NCBI RefSeq assembly: GCF_004804315.1
Contig: NZ_SRXX01000017.1
Span: forward strand, 1 to 64,000
Direction: 5' to 3'
DNA: 64,000 nt
Origin: Flagellimonas onchidii
Lineage (GTDB): Bacteria > Bacteroidota > Bacteroidia > Flavobacteriales > Flavobacteriaceae
Both the position numbers and the translations under genes were made by a program. A model generated the notes under the pieces. The model made no database searches, had not been told where the DNA came from, and worked only from the letters and a program-made list of their open reading frames with translations. Shown here piece by piece: positions 27,843 through 35,503 of this stretch. The number at the start of each line of letters is the position of its first letter. Positions within the stretch are counted from its first letter, which is position 1.

Positions 27843-27850
27843 TACTTTTG
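27843..27850 (+). promoter_or_regulatory. Candidate -7 box of microprotein copy 3 / fluC
   Basis: TACTTTTG matches TAnnTTTG and lies 23 bases before the start at 27874, a short leader that is common in this phylum. No clear -33 element is seen. Confidence 0.4.
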
Positions 27851-27873
27851 CATTAACAATCTCAAGCCAAAAA

Positions 27874-28053
27874 ATGACAACATTTTTCAGCATCCTTTTT
27901 GTTTTGATTGCGATTAATGCGGTTTTATTGATTTTTAGCGTTAATGGCAATAAACAAAAGCACAAAAGAACTATTATTAAAATTTCGGAGAAATCAATTG
28001 CCAAAGCCTTCCCCCACAAACACTCCGAAACAGCATATAAAAAAGCCGTTTAG
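27874..28053 (+). CDS. 59-residue membrane microprotein, TFF/SV family, copy 3 with a basic tail
   Basis: The first 28 residues (MTTFFSILFVLIAINAVL, LIFSVNGNKQ) align without gaps to the two microproteins at 12019-12105 and 12232-12315, sharing TFF, A13, N15, LL and SVN. Unlike them it continues for another 31 residues with a lysine- and histidine-rich tail (KHKRTIIKISEKSIAKAF). The stop is 16 bases before fluC, so both are probably on one transcript. The family function is unknown. Confidence 0.72.
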   Translation: MTTFFSILFVLIAINAVLLIFSVNGNKQKHKRTIIKISEKSIAKAFPHKHSETAYKKAV

Positions 28054-28069
28054 TTTGTACCTTTAGGGT

Positions 28070-28444
28070 ATGAAGCAGGTTCTTCTGGTTTTTTTAGGTG
28101 GTGGTTTAGGTAGCGCTCTTCGTTATCTCATTTCCAAGCCGCTAAACATTATCTTTCAAAATTTTTTCCTTGGCACCTTTATAGTGAATATTTTGGGGTG
28201 CTTTCTAATAGGACTCCTTTTAGGATTATCTGCGCGCAATAACCTTCTTTCCGAAAACGGTGTGCTTTTTCTTGCCACGGGTTTTTGCGGTGGGTTCACC
28301 ACATTTTCCGCTTTTGCATATGAAAAGCATAGCTTGCTAAAAAATAGTGAGCTTCTACATTTCTCTATTTATACCATTTCCAGCATAGTCATTGGAGTAT
28401 TGGCGGTAGCTATTGGTCTTTGGCTTTCCAAACTTGGGGAATAA
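28070..28444 (+). CDS. crcB: Fluoride exporter FluC (CrcB)
   Basis: FluC is a dual-topology dimeric fluoride channel. The 124-residue protein has four hydrophobic helices and the family signatures GGGLGSALRYLIS, GTFIVNILGCFLIGLL with the pore asparagine, and TGFCGGFTTFSAFAYE carrying the Phe-box and the sodium-site turn. Length is typical. No fluoride riboswitch is recognisable upstream; the third microprotein gene precedes it by 16 bases. Confidence 0.94.
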   Translation: MKQVLLVFLGGGLGSALRYLISKPLNIIFQNFFLGTFIVNILGCFLIGLLLGLSARNNLLSENGVLFLATGFCGGFTTFSAFAYEKHSLLKNSELLHFSIYTISSIVIGVLAVAIGLWLSKLGE

Positions 28445-28589
28445 TCCAAATCATTTTTTTCAAGGTTTTTAACCGAAAACCTAAAGATCACTCATTCTTA
28501 TCGATGTTTTGACCAAAGAATCCCATGTTTTGGTGCCTACCCAGCATTAATAGGGCATTAATTTTTCAAAAAACATGTTTTAAAATATT

Positions 28590-28613
28590 ATACCCCTAAA
28601 ATTTTAGGGGTAT
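28590..28613. promoter_or_regulatory. Perfect inverted repeat upstream of glnK, candidate nitrogen-control operator
   Basis: TACCCCTA, a six-base spacer AAATTT, then TAGGGGTA form a perfect palindrome, extended by A/T on each side. The same arms with the same six-base spacer (one arm imperfect) occur between the two glutamine synthetase genes at 53007-53028. Because six Ts follow, it could alternatively be a late terminator for crcB, whose stop is 145 bases upstream. Confidence 0.5.
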
Positions 28614-28641
28614 TTTTTATATAACCATAAAAATTATCATT

Positions 28642-28664
28642 TACCCCTATATTTTTTATGGGCA
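28642..28664. promoter_or_regulatory. Second, imperfect copy of the TACCCCTA inverted repeat
   Basis: TACCCCTA, seven bases, then TATGGGCA (six of eight matches to the opposite arm). It lies just upstream of the glnK -7 box, over the expected -33 region, a position where a bound protein would block or aid polymerase. Confidence 0.4.
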
Positions 28665-28679
28665 TGGATTCCATTAATA

Positions 28680-28687
28680 TATATTTG
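28680..28687 (+). promoter_or_regulatory. Candidate -7 box of the glnK-amt promoter
   Basis: TATATTTG matches TAnnTTTG and lies 23 bases before the glnK start; the imperfect TACCCCTA repeat is immediately upstream. Confidence 0.5.
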
Positions 28688-28710
28688 ACGAATCAATTAA
28701 CTACTTAATT

Positions 28711-29049
28711 ATGAAAAAAGTTGAGGCAATTATTAGAAAATCCAAGTTTGATGAAGTTAAGAAAGCACTTCATGAAATCGAGGTAAACTTCTTCAGTTAC
28801 TGGGATGTAACTGGAGTTGGCAATGAAAAACAAGGGCATGTATATCGAGGGATCTCCTACAGTACTTCAGATATACAACGAAGGTACTTGGTCATCGTGG
28901 TATCTGACAGTTTTCTTGAGCGGACGGTAAATACTTTACTGGAATCTGCATCCACAGGAAATGTTGGAGATGGTAAAATCTTCGTCTCCGATGTCATTGA
29001 GGCCTATCGGATCAGAACCAAGGAAAGCGGAAGCGCCGGAATTAATTAA
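28711..29049 (+). CDS. glnK: PII nitrogen regulatory protein (GlnK type)
   Basis: PII proteins sense ATP/ADP and 2-oxoglutarate and gate ammonium uptake. The 112-residue protein keeps the fold and the C-terminal signature STGNVGDGKIFVSDV. The T-loop reads GVGNEKQGHVYRGISY; the tyrosine at 50 matches the uridylylation site region of E. coli GlnB (Tyr51), but the loop is one residue shorter and its sequence differs. It is 30 bases upstream of amt, the classic glnK-amtB pairing, so it most likely blocks Amt under nitrogen excess. Confidence 0.94.
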   Translation: MKKVEAIIRKSKFDEVKKALHEIEVNFFSYWDVTGVGNEKQGHVYRGISYSTSDIQRRYLVIVVSDSFLERTVNTLLESASTGNVGDGKIFVSDVIEAYRIRTKESGSAGIN

Positions 29050-29079
29050 CCACCAAATTAACTACAATATTTAAAGATT

Positions 29080-30327
29080 ATGGACGCAGGATTATTTACA
29101 GCGAATAACGTTTGGATGATGGTATGTACCGCACTGGTGTTTTTTATGCACCTAGGGTTCTCCTTTTTGGAAATAGGCCTTACCAGACAAAAAAATACAG
29201 TGAACATTCTTTTTAAGAATGTATTTATAATATGTGTTGGACTGTTGCTTTATTATGCTTTCGGATTCAACCTAATGTACCCAGGGGATTTTAATGGTTT
29301 TATCGCTGGTATTAACCCAGGGATAGCAGCTCCTGAAAATGGTATGACCCCAGAATACGCAGATGGCGGTTATACCTGGTGGACAGACTTCCTGTTTCAG
29401 GGAATGTTTGCCGCAACAGCAGCGACCATTGTTTCTGGAGCCGTGGCAGAACGTGTGAAATTAGGCGGATTCATGATATTCACCGTTTTATACGTTGGTT
29501 TTATTTATCCAATTGTTGGCTCATGGCAATGGGGCGGTGGTTTCCTTTCCACACTTTCTTTTGGTGAAGCTGAAGGATTCTACGACTTTGCAGGTTCTAC
29601 CCTTGTACACTCTGTTGGTGGATGGGGTGCCCTGATTGCAATTTACCTTTTAGGAGCCAGAATCGGTAAGTTTGGTGAAGATGGAAAACCAAAAGCAATT
29701 CCAGGACACAACTTACCCTTAGCAGCCGCAGGGGTACTAATTCTTTGGTTAGGTTGGTTTGGATTTAATGGAGGCTCTGTGCTCTCCGCAGACCCAGCAA
29801 CTACTTCCTTGGTTTTGGTAACAACCTCATTGGCAGCGGCCGCAGGAGGGGTATCAGCATTTATCACCTCGTTTGTTGCCTATAAGAACTTTGACCTTAC
29901 TATGTTCTTAAACGGAATCTTGGGTGGATTGGTAGGCATCACTGCTGGAGCAGATCAAATGTCTCCTAACGAAGCGGTAATTATTGGTCTTTTGGCTGGA
30001 ATTATTATCGTAGCCGGTGTCGCATTGATTGACAGATTAAAATTGGACGATCCCGTTGGCGCCGTGGCTGTTCACTTAATATGCGGTATCTGGGGAACCC
30101 TAGCGGTTGGAATCTTTGGTCAGCTAGCTGGTTTTGACCAGTTCCTAGTTCAACTTGCAGGTGTAGGTGCAGTGGCAGCATTCTGTTCTTTAACAGCCTT
30201 CATCATATTGTTCACCATTAAAAAAGTATCAGGGCTTCGAGTTTCTGAAAAAGAAGAATTGCAAGGATTGGATATCCATGAACATGGAATGGACGCCTAT
30301 GCAGACTTCAGAATGAATCAACATTAA
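29080..30327 (+). CDS. amt: Ammonium transporter Amt
   Basis: Amt channels conduct ammonium across the inner membrane. The 415-residue protein has about eleven helices, the signature aspartate and first pore histidine in YDFAGSTLVH (D169, H177), and the second pore histidine at AVHLICGIWG (H332). The short cytoplasmic tail (ISGLRVSEKEELQGLDIHEH in part) is where PII usually binds. It follows glnK and precedes a porin gene; a perfect hairpin lies just after its stop. Confidence 0.95.
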   Translation: MDAGLFTANNVWMMVCTALVFFMHLGFSFLEIGLTRQKNTVNILFKNVFIICVGLLLYYAFGFNLMYPGDFNGFIAGINPGIAAPENGMTPEYADGGYTWWTDFLFQGMFAATAATIVSGAVAERVKLGGFMIFTVLYVGFIYPIVGSWQWGGGFLSTLSFGEAEGFYDFAGSTLVHSVGGWGALIAIYLLGARIGKFGEDGKPKAIPGHNLPLAAAGVLILWLGWFGFNGGSVLSADPATTSLVLVTTSLAAAAGGVSAFITSFVAYKNFDLTMFLNGILGGLVGITAGADQMSPNEAVIIGLLAGIIIVAGVALIDRLKLDDPVGAVAVHLICGIWGTLAVGIFGQLAGFDQFLVQLAGVGAVAAFCSLTAFIILFTIKKVSGLRVSEKEELQGLDIHEHGMDAYADFRMNQH

Positions 30328-30341
30328 TTATAATAAAGGAA

Positions 30342-30369
30342 GACGGAGCGTTTGGCAGAACGCTCCGTC
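30342..30369 (+). terminator. Perfect hairpin after amt, no T tract
   Basis: GACGGAGCGTT and AACGCTCCGTC are perfectly complementary (11 pairs) around a six-base loop TGGCAG. No run of Ts follows (AAATAACC), so it may be an attenuator or a stabilising 3' end rather than a standard terminator. Confidence 0.55.
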
Positions 30370-30449
30370 AAATAACCTTTTCACTTGTACAAATCTCTAA
30401 TTAACATAGTTAAACGCTTCTGTATGGAAGCACCTAAATGCTTAAGATT

Positions 30450-31520
30450 ATGAAAACGATTATTAGCGCAAAATATATAAAAAAAATGGTTTTTTTTACT
30501 TTGATGGGCCTTACCGCAACGGTCATTGCACAAGAGGAGGAAGAAGCCAAATCAAAGTTCGAATTTAGCGGAACCGTTGACGCCTACTATAGGACCAACC
30601 TTACCGCTCCCAATGAAGAGGATGCCATTGCCCCGGGTTCTTCTTTTGCCAATTTGGATGGATTTTCTCTAGGCATGGCAAATGTTATTGCCAGTTACGA
30701 AGGCGAAAAAGTTGGTTTTGTTGCCGATTTGGTGTTTGGACCAAGAGGTTCAGACGCTACCTTCAATTCTCCACAATACCTTAACTCTGCGGGAGGGGGC
30801 ACAGGAGAAATCATAAACCAATTATATGTGTATTGGAATGTGAGCGAAGATGTGACCCTAACCTTTGGTAATTTCAACACCTTTTTGGGGTACGAAGTGA
30901 TTTCACCTGCAGCCAACTTCAACTATAGTACCTCCTATTTATTCTCTTATGGGCCATTCAGCCACACCGGTTTAAAAGCTGATTTTGACCTAGGAAGCGA
31001 TTGGAGTGCCATGTTGGCCGTCATGAACCCTACTGATTTAACAGAACTTAATGGAACGGGAGATTATGCCGTTGGTGCACAACTAGGATATTCTGGTCAA
31101 TTCTTGAATTTTCTTTATAGTCAAGGAGGGTTTGAAATCGACTATACCGGTGGATTCGACGTGAGTGAAGATTTCTATTTGGGAGTCAATGCGGCGCACT
31201 TTAGTCAAGAGGACAATGGCGGAAGCTTTACAGGAGTTGCACTCTACCCGCAATTGGCCACTTCCGAAAACTTCACCATTGGATTAAGAGGTGAATATTT
31301 TATGGAGGGAGATTTCTTTGGAGCAATTGGCGCTTCAGATGCCGATGGAGACTCCAGCGTATTAGCTCTAACCCTCACAGGAAGTGCAACAATAGGTGAC
31401 TTGATATTGAAGCCCGAAATTCGTTTAGACAGTGCATCTGAGGATGCTTTCATCGATAACGATTCCGACCCGACCTCAAGCTTGGCCTCTATACTTTTTG
31501 CGGCTATTTATTCGTTCTAA
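30450..31520 (+). CDS. Outer-membrane porin, BBP2/OmpL-like
   Basis: The start was taken at the ATG giving MKTIISAKYIKKMV, which gives a normal signal peptide ending AQEEE. The 356-residue protein then has repeated amphipathic strands typical of a 16-strand-like barrel of the putative beta-barrel porin-2 group (EFSGTVDAYYRTN, LYVYWNVSEDVTLTFGNF, ending LASILFAAIYSF with a terminal phenylalanine). Its place behind amt suggests it lets nitrogen compounds across the outer membrane, which is inference. Confidence 0.82.
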   Translation: MKTIISAKYIKKMVFFTLMGLTATVIAQEEEEAKSKFEFSGTVDAYYRTNLTAPNEEDAIAPGSSFANLDGFSLGMANVIASYEGEKVGFVADLVFGPRGSDATFNSPQYLNSAGGGTGEIINQLYVYWNVSEDVTLTFGNFNTFLGYEVISPAANFNYSTSYLFSYGPFSHTGLKADFDLGSDWSAMLAVMNPTDLTELNGTGDYAVGAQLGYSGQFLNFLYSQGGFEIDYTGGFDVSEDFYLGVNAAHFSQEDNGGSFTGVALYPQLATSENFTIGLRGEYFMEGDFFGAIGASDADGDSSVLALTLTGSATIGDLILKPEIRLDSASEDAFIDNDSDPTSSLASILFAAIYSF

Positions 31521-31545
31521 CTCAAATAACTTACAGAACGTAATC

Positions 31546-31574
31546 AAAGGCCCTATTCTTAGAATAGGGCCTTT
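31546..31574. terminator. Bidirectional terminator between convergent genes
   Basis: AAAGGCCCTATTCT and its exact reverse complement AGAATAGGGCCTTT are separated by one T, giving a long hairpin that overlaps the stop codon of the DUF1684 gene and follows the porin gene. Confidence 0.8.
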
Positions 31575-32208
31575 ATGGTTTAATAAAATCTTTTGCTCCT
31601 GCTCTCACATTGGTTCTCAAATAATTTTGCCTTGGCACAAGAGGGCAGGAGTACTTTTTATTATAGACGCAATACGGATTATAAGCCTTGTTAAAGTCTA
31701 TTTCTATAGTCTCGCCCTCAGGAATGGTCAAATCAATATATCTTCCTCCACCATACGTTTCTGCGCCATTGGTTTCGTCCAGAAAAGGCAGAAAGAGATA
31801 ATCCTTGTATTTTTCCTGGGTAAGCAACGAAGGAGTCTGGTATATCTCGAGTTGGTGCTTTTTGCCATTCAGTTCAAAATGCGCAATTCCATAAACCACT
31901 TCCTCTGTTTTTTCCCCCGTAGTGGTGCCCAAGAAAAATGGAATGGCATTTGGCGTTCTTTCAAACTTTGCCACTACGATATAAGATGTGTCCGGTTCAA
32001 AAAAATCCAATCCCTCAAAGTTCTTTCGAAACCTATCCGGTAGCGGAGAAGTTTCAGGATTTTTAAACGTTTCATTCAACCCGTTTTGAAAATCCAAAAT
32101 CCCTTTGACGCTGGTTGAAGTCGTTTCAACCTCCTGCTGAACATGATATTTTTTATCCGACTTACAGCTAGCGGTCAAAACCAATATCAAACAAATCAGT
32201 CGCTTCAT
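31573..32208 (-). CDS. DUF1684 lipoprotein
   Basis: The start MKRLICLILVLTASC gives a lipoprotein signal with the cysteine at 15. The 211-residue product carries DUF1684: YIVVAKFERTPNAIPFFLGT, YGIAHFELNGKKHQLEIYQT, YLFLPFLDETNGAETYGGGR and the conserved C-terminal FNKAYNPYCVYNKKYSCPL with two cysteines. The family is widespread and its biochemical role is unknown to me. It is convergent with the porin gene and divergent from a DJ-1-like lipoprotein. Confidence 0.88.
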   Translation of the reverse strand: MKRLICLILVLTASCKSDKKYHVQQEVETTSTSVKGILDFQNGLNETFKNPETSPLPDRFRKNFEGLDFFEPDTSYIVVAKFERTPNAIPFFLGTTTGEKTEEVVYGIAHFELNGKKHQLEIYQTPSLLTQEKYKDYLFLPFLDETNGAETYGGGRYIDLTIPEGETIEIDFNKAYNPYCVYNKKYSCPLVPRQNYLRTNVRAGAKDFIKP

Positions 32209-32298
32209 TCGTGATAACATAATTTGCCATAAAAATAGTGGAAATGAACTTTAGAACTATTAGCACTACCTTAGTCCCTCTTTAACAAGCTTTTTAAA

Positions 32299-33033
32299 AT
32301 GAAGTATATAATTGTTTTTGTGGTACTATTTTTTACTTCCTCCTGTACCCCGAAAAAAAAACCCGTAACTGCACGGAAAGAGGATAAAAGGGAGTTCCCA
32401 GTGCTGGATTCTACCCGGTACAATGTTGCTTTCTTAATCATGGATGGAGTTTACAACACTGAATTTACCGCTCCTTTTGATATTTTTCAGCATACCCAGT
32501 ACCGAGACAACATCAGGACAATGAATACGTTTACGGTTGCAAATACACTGAAACCCATAAAGTCGTTTGAAGGGGTTCGCATTCTCCCTGATTTTGATTA
32601 CACCAAGGATTCCATTCCACGCATAGACATTTTAGTGGTACCCAGTGCTGAGCATCATCTGGATACTGACCTCAAAGACACCATTATGCTCAATTTCGTA
32701 AAAAAAACAAGCAAAGATGCCTTATTTGTCACCTCACACTGCGATGGTGCTTTTGTGCTTGCCAAGACTGGAATTTTAGACAACGTCGCCTCAACTACTT
32801 TTCCAAGTGATATTCCTAAATACAAGTCAATGTTTCCACATTTGGATGTCAAAGACAGTGTACTTTTTGTACACGATGGAAAATTTATTACATCTGCCGG
32901 TGGAGCCAAAAGTTTTGAAGCGGCTCTATATTTATGTGAATATTTATATGGAAAGGAAATTGCCGAATCTTTGGCAGGTGGACTCGTGATTGATTGGAAC
33001 CTTGACGAGGTGCCAAGGTTTATTTCTCATTAA
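32299..33033 (+). CDS. DJ-1/PfpI family lipoprotein
   Basis: The 244-residue protein has a lipoprotein signal (lipobox cysteine C16 in FFTSSCTPKK) and one DJ-1/PfpI domain (about 40-235). The nucleophile elbow is VTSHCDGAFVLAKTG with C148. The segment LIMDGVYNTEFTAPFDIFQH resembles the amidase-like domain of GlxA-type AraC regulators, but no helix-turn-helix follows. An exported DJ-1 domain is unusual for this superfamily. Its 3' end overlaps the next convergent gene by 14 bases. Confidence 0.85.
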   Translation: MKYIIVFVVLFFTSSCTPKKKPVTARKEDKREFPVLDSTRYNVAFLIMDGVYNTEFTAPFDIFQHTQYRDNIRTMNTFTVANTLKPIKSFEGVRILPDFDYTKDSIPRIDILVVPSAEHHLDTDLKDTIMLNFVKKTSKDALFVTSHCDGAFVLAKTGILDNVASTTFPSDIPKYKSMFPHLDVKDSVLFVHDGKFITSAGGAKSFEAALYLCEYLYGKEIAESLAGGLVIDWNLDEVPRFISH

Positions 33034-34435
33034 CCTGATATCGAGCTCCTTTTAGATATTTGGAAACCACCTCATTGAATTTTGGGTCAATACGAAGCAA
33101 GGCAGTATGTTCTAAATTATGCAACTTGTCAGCATCATTGAATCCATTTTTTAAGGCTTCTTCCAAATAGAACAAGGCCGTGCCAAAATCTTCGTTCTTT
33201 GCACTGAGTGATATTATCTTTAAATAAAAATCAAAATTTTCAGGATCCAACACCGTTTTTAGCATGTATAAAAATGCCAAGGCATCCTCATCAATCAAAT
33301 CCTCAGATTTTACAATATCTATGTTGTCTTCTGCTAAGGCGTTCACATAACCCTTCAACCTATTCCCCATTTGTTTTTCATAAGGATTTGTACCCGCTAT
33401 GAATTTATTGAGTTCGGTCATCTGGTAATTCCACCATCCCAAATTATTGAAGTTGTGGGTTATGACATCCTCTTCCAGATAATAGTCATAATCTTCCTTA
33501 AGCAAGGATTCTTTTAAAACAGCTGCATTTTCACCTCTTTTCATCCCCTTAAAGATTCGGTCTTTTCGTAGCTCCCTCTGAATCATTCGAAGTGAGTCCA
33601 AATTTTTATAAACTCCGTAAATACCCATCATTCCATCAATATGCTGTTCGGTTGCTAAAAATCTTTTGGTGCTCTTTAAATCATTGATTTTTTCAAGGTC
33701 ATCCTTATAAACCTTTTGGATATACACCGAGTCAGCAGGAATTTCGTTTCGCCGCATTGACATTAGGGTAAAATATTGCAACGCCTTACTCAAAAAACCA
33801 ATTTCGGGCCATTCTGTAGTCTGTTGATACAACAAAAGATGGTTAGGAAATTTAAACCTATCCAAAACCCTCTTAACACGTTTCATGGAGGAATAGTTGT
33901 AGTCGTTTTTGTTCATAATGCCAATAAAATGAAATGGGCGTTTCGGGCTTAATAATTCAATGTTCGCTATAGATGCCCCAATGGATAATGTACCCTTGAC
34001 CCGTTTTATAAAAAGGGGTGCTAAATTGGCAAAACGTGCCCCCGAACCCTGACCAGCAGTATAAACACCTGATTTATGTATAGGCAGCAGCCCTGAAATA
34101 GCTTGTACTGTGTTTGCAGTCTTAGTCACATTGCTTGATAACGACAACGTATCTGATAGTTTAGGAGCTGCAAGAATATAACCCTCTTCCTCTGCAGCAT
34201 GGAGAAACATGGAAAGCGTTCTTTTCTCCTCGCCTTTTAAATCACAAACAATGAGTAACGGCCATTGCTCTTCAGTTGTAAAATATGTTGGCAAATACAA
34301 TGAAAAAGTATCTGAAATGGAATCGTGAACTGGTAAGTTTTGAAGAATAGTTCCCTTTTTTAGGGTCATTTGTTGCGACCATATCTGCTGTGAGGCAAAA
34401 ATGGCAAGAAAAAGCAGTACATATTTGTTTCCCAT
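33020..34435 (-). CDS. Exported alpha/beta-hydrolase-like protein with degenerate nucleophile site
   Basis: The start MGNKYVLLFLAIFASQQIWSQ gives a signal peptide; a longer frame adds 14 residues. The 471-residue protein has an esterase-like alpha/beta-hydrolase region (about 30-240): LPTYFTTEEQWPLLIVCD, then YTAGQGSGARFA. Where active relatives have GxSxG, this has GQGSG (128-132), with glycine at the serine position, so it may be inactive. The C-terminal part (about 350-460) is helical with TPR-like units (FGTALFYLEEALKNGFNDAD). Function unknown. Confidence 0.72.
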   Translation of the reverse strand: MGNKYVLLFLAIFASQQIWSQQMTLKKGTILQNLPVHDSISDTFSLYLPTYFTTEEQWPLLIVCDLKGEEKRTLSMFLHAAEEEGYILAAPKLSDTLSLSSNVTKTANTVQAISGLLPIHKSGVYTAGQGSGARFANLAPLFIKRVKGTLSIGASIANIELLSPKRPFHFIGIMNKNDYNYSSMKRVKRVLDRFKFPNHLLLYQQTTEWPEIGFLSKALQYFTLMSMRRNEIPADSVYIQKVYKDDLEKINDLKSTKRFLATEQHIDGMMGIYGVYKNLDSLRMIQRELRKDRIFKGMKRGENAAVLKESLLKEDYDYYLEEDVITHNFNNLGWWNYQMTELNKFIAGTNPYEKQMGNRLKGYVNALAEDNIDIVKSEDLIDEDALAFLYMLKTVLDPENFDFYLKIISLSAKNEDFGTALFYLEEALKNGFNDADKLHNLEHTALLRIDPKFNEVVSKYLKGARYQVNEK

Positions 34436-34509
34436 AGTTCTTTTCACAACAAAAATCCGGCCAAAAAGATTACACATTATCCTGATTTAAAATTAATCGA
34501 ATTTTATCA

Positions 34510-34956
34510 TTAAACCTTACCATCGGAAATTGGTGCATTGGCAACGACATTAGAGAGGACGATATGCGTACGACACTCCCCGTAAGTAATAAGTTCATCA
34601 ATAAATTTTTCCAAATGGGATTGATCCTTGAGCACAACTTCCATGATAATGTTTTCATTCCCAGTTATACGATAGCAATTAATTACTTCCTTGTATGATT
34701 TGACCTTACTCAAAAAAGGTTTCAACTTTCCCATGAAGGCCCTTAGCATTATTATTGCCTTTAGTTGATAGCCCGCTTGAGAGTACGAAACATTGGTATT
34801 GTAACTAGCTATAACTCCAAGGTCTTCCATCTTTTTTACCCTCTCGGCAACTGCCGGAGGGGTAAGACCTACCTTACGACCAATATTGGCAAATGTTTCA
34901 CGTGCATTTTGTTGTAGATATGTTAAAATTTCCCAATTCAATTCGTCAATTTTCAT
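34510..34956 (-). CDS. Lrp/AsnC family transcriptional regulator
   Basis: The 148-residue protein has the N-terminal helix-turn-helix of the Lrp family (ELNWEILTYLQQNARETFAN, IGRKVGLTPPAVAERVKKME) and a C-terminal RAM/AsnC effector domain (YRITGNENIIMEVVLKDQSH). Such regulators respond to amino acids and form oligomers. The upstream intergenic region, shared with a divergent gene, contains dyads that could be its own operators. Its effector is not identifiable. Confidence 0.92.
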   Translation of the reverse strand: MKIDELNWEILTYLQQNARETFANIGRKVGLTPPAVAERVKKMEDLGVIASYNTNVSYSQAGYQLKAIIMLRAFMGKLKPFLSKVKSYKEVINCYRITGNENIIMEVVLKDQSHLEKFIDELITYGECRTHIVLSNVVANAPISDGKV

Positions 34957-34977
34957 AATAAGGAATTTTAATTACAT

Positions 34978-35067
34978 AATTTTCTATTTAAAAGCAAATT
35001 ACGACTATCGCTTTATAAAGCAAAGTTATGATATTCTTTTTCATCCGTAATTTTATAGTAGAAAATT
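34978..35067. promoter_or_regulatory. Dyad-rich intergenic region upstream of lrp-like gene
   Basis: AATTTTCTA (34978-34986) recurs as its reverse complement TAGAAAATT (35059-35067), and the perfect palindrome GCTTTATAAAGC lies between them (35010-35021). AT-rich dyads like these fit Lrp autoregulation, but no consensus for this protein is known. Confidence 0.35.
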
Positions 35068-35079
35068 GCATGAAAAAAA

Positions 35080-35481
35080 ATGGAGAGGAGTTCTTTAAAT
35101 TCCCTAAGTGTTTATCGCAAATCATTGGCCTTACGTGACTTGAGCGAAGCCATTGCACAATATTTTTCTTACAATAGGGAAAAGTTGTCCATTCGTCAAA
35201 TCGACAATTTCAGAAATGATATTTCAAAATCTTTGATGATTGACGCCTCGTTGATCACAAAAGAGGTGGAGCAAGCGGCGTTGAGCAATTCGTATTCCGT
35301 TCGAATGAAAAGTTTGACTTTCATCAACATAATGACTCGAAACATTCTTGCTTACTGTAATGGCTTGGAGAAAGATGGTGTCAAAGAAAAAGAATACCTG
35401 AATCTTCTTCGAAGAGAGATTAAAGGATTTAGGTCTTCCTTTAAAAAATGGAGAAAGTCGTTCAACAACGGAAACGACTAA
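35080..35481 (+). CDS. Uncharacterised helical protein
   Basis: I do not recognise this 133-residue soluble protein. It is predicted all-helical and basic (KSLALRDLSEAIAQYFSYN, IKGFRSSFKKWRKSF at the end) and reminiscent in composition of four-helix-bundle proteins. There is no signal peptide or membrane segment. It is divergent from the Lrp gene and convergent on the mutase gene, with 22 bases between stops. Confidence 0.72.
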   Translation: MERSSLNSLSVYRKSLALRDLSEAIAQYFSYNREKLSIRQIDNFRNDISKSLMIDASLITKEVEQAALSNSYSVRMKSLTFINIMTRNILAYCNGLEKDGVKEKEYLNLLRREIKGFRSSFKKWRKSFNNGND

Positions 35482-35503
35482 CTACCTCCCCACACACTTT
35501 TTT

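Noticed and set aside
27762..28069. Fluoride riboswitch before crcB
   Set aside because: No conserved fluoride-riboswitch core is visible, and the region codes for microprotein copy 3.
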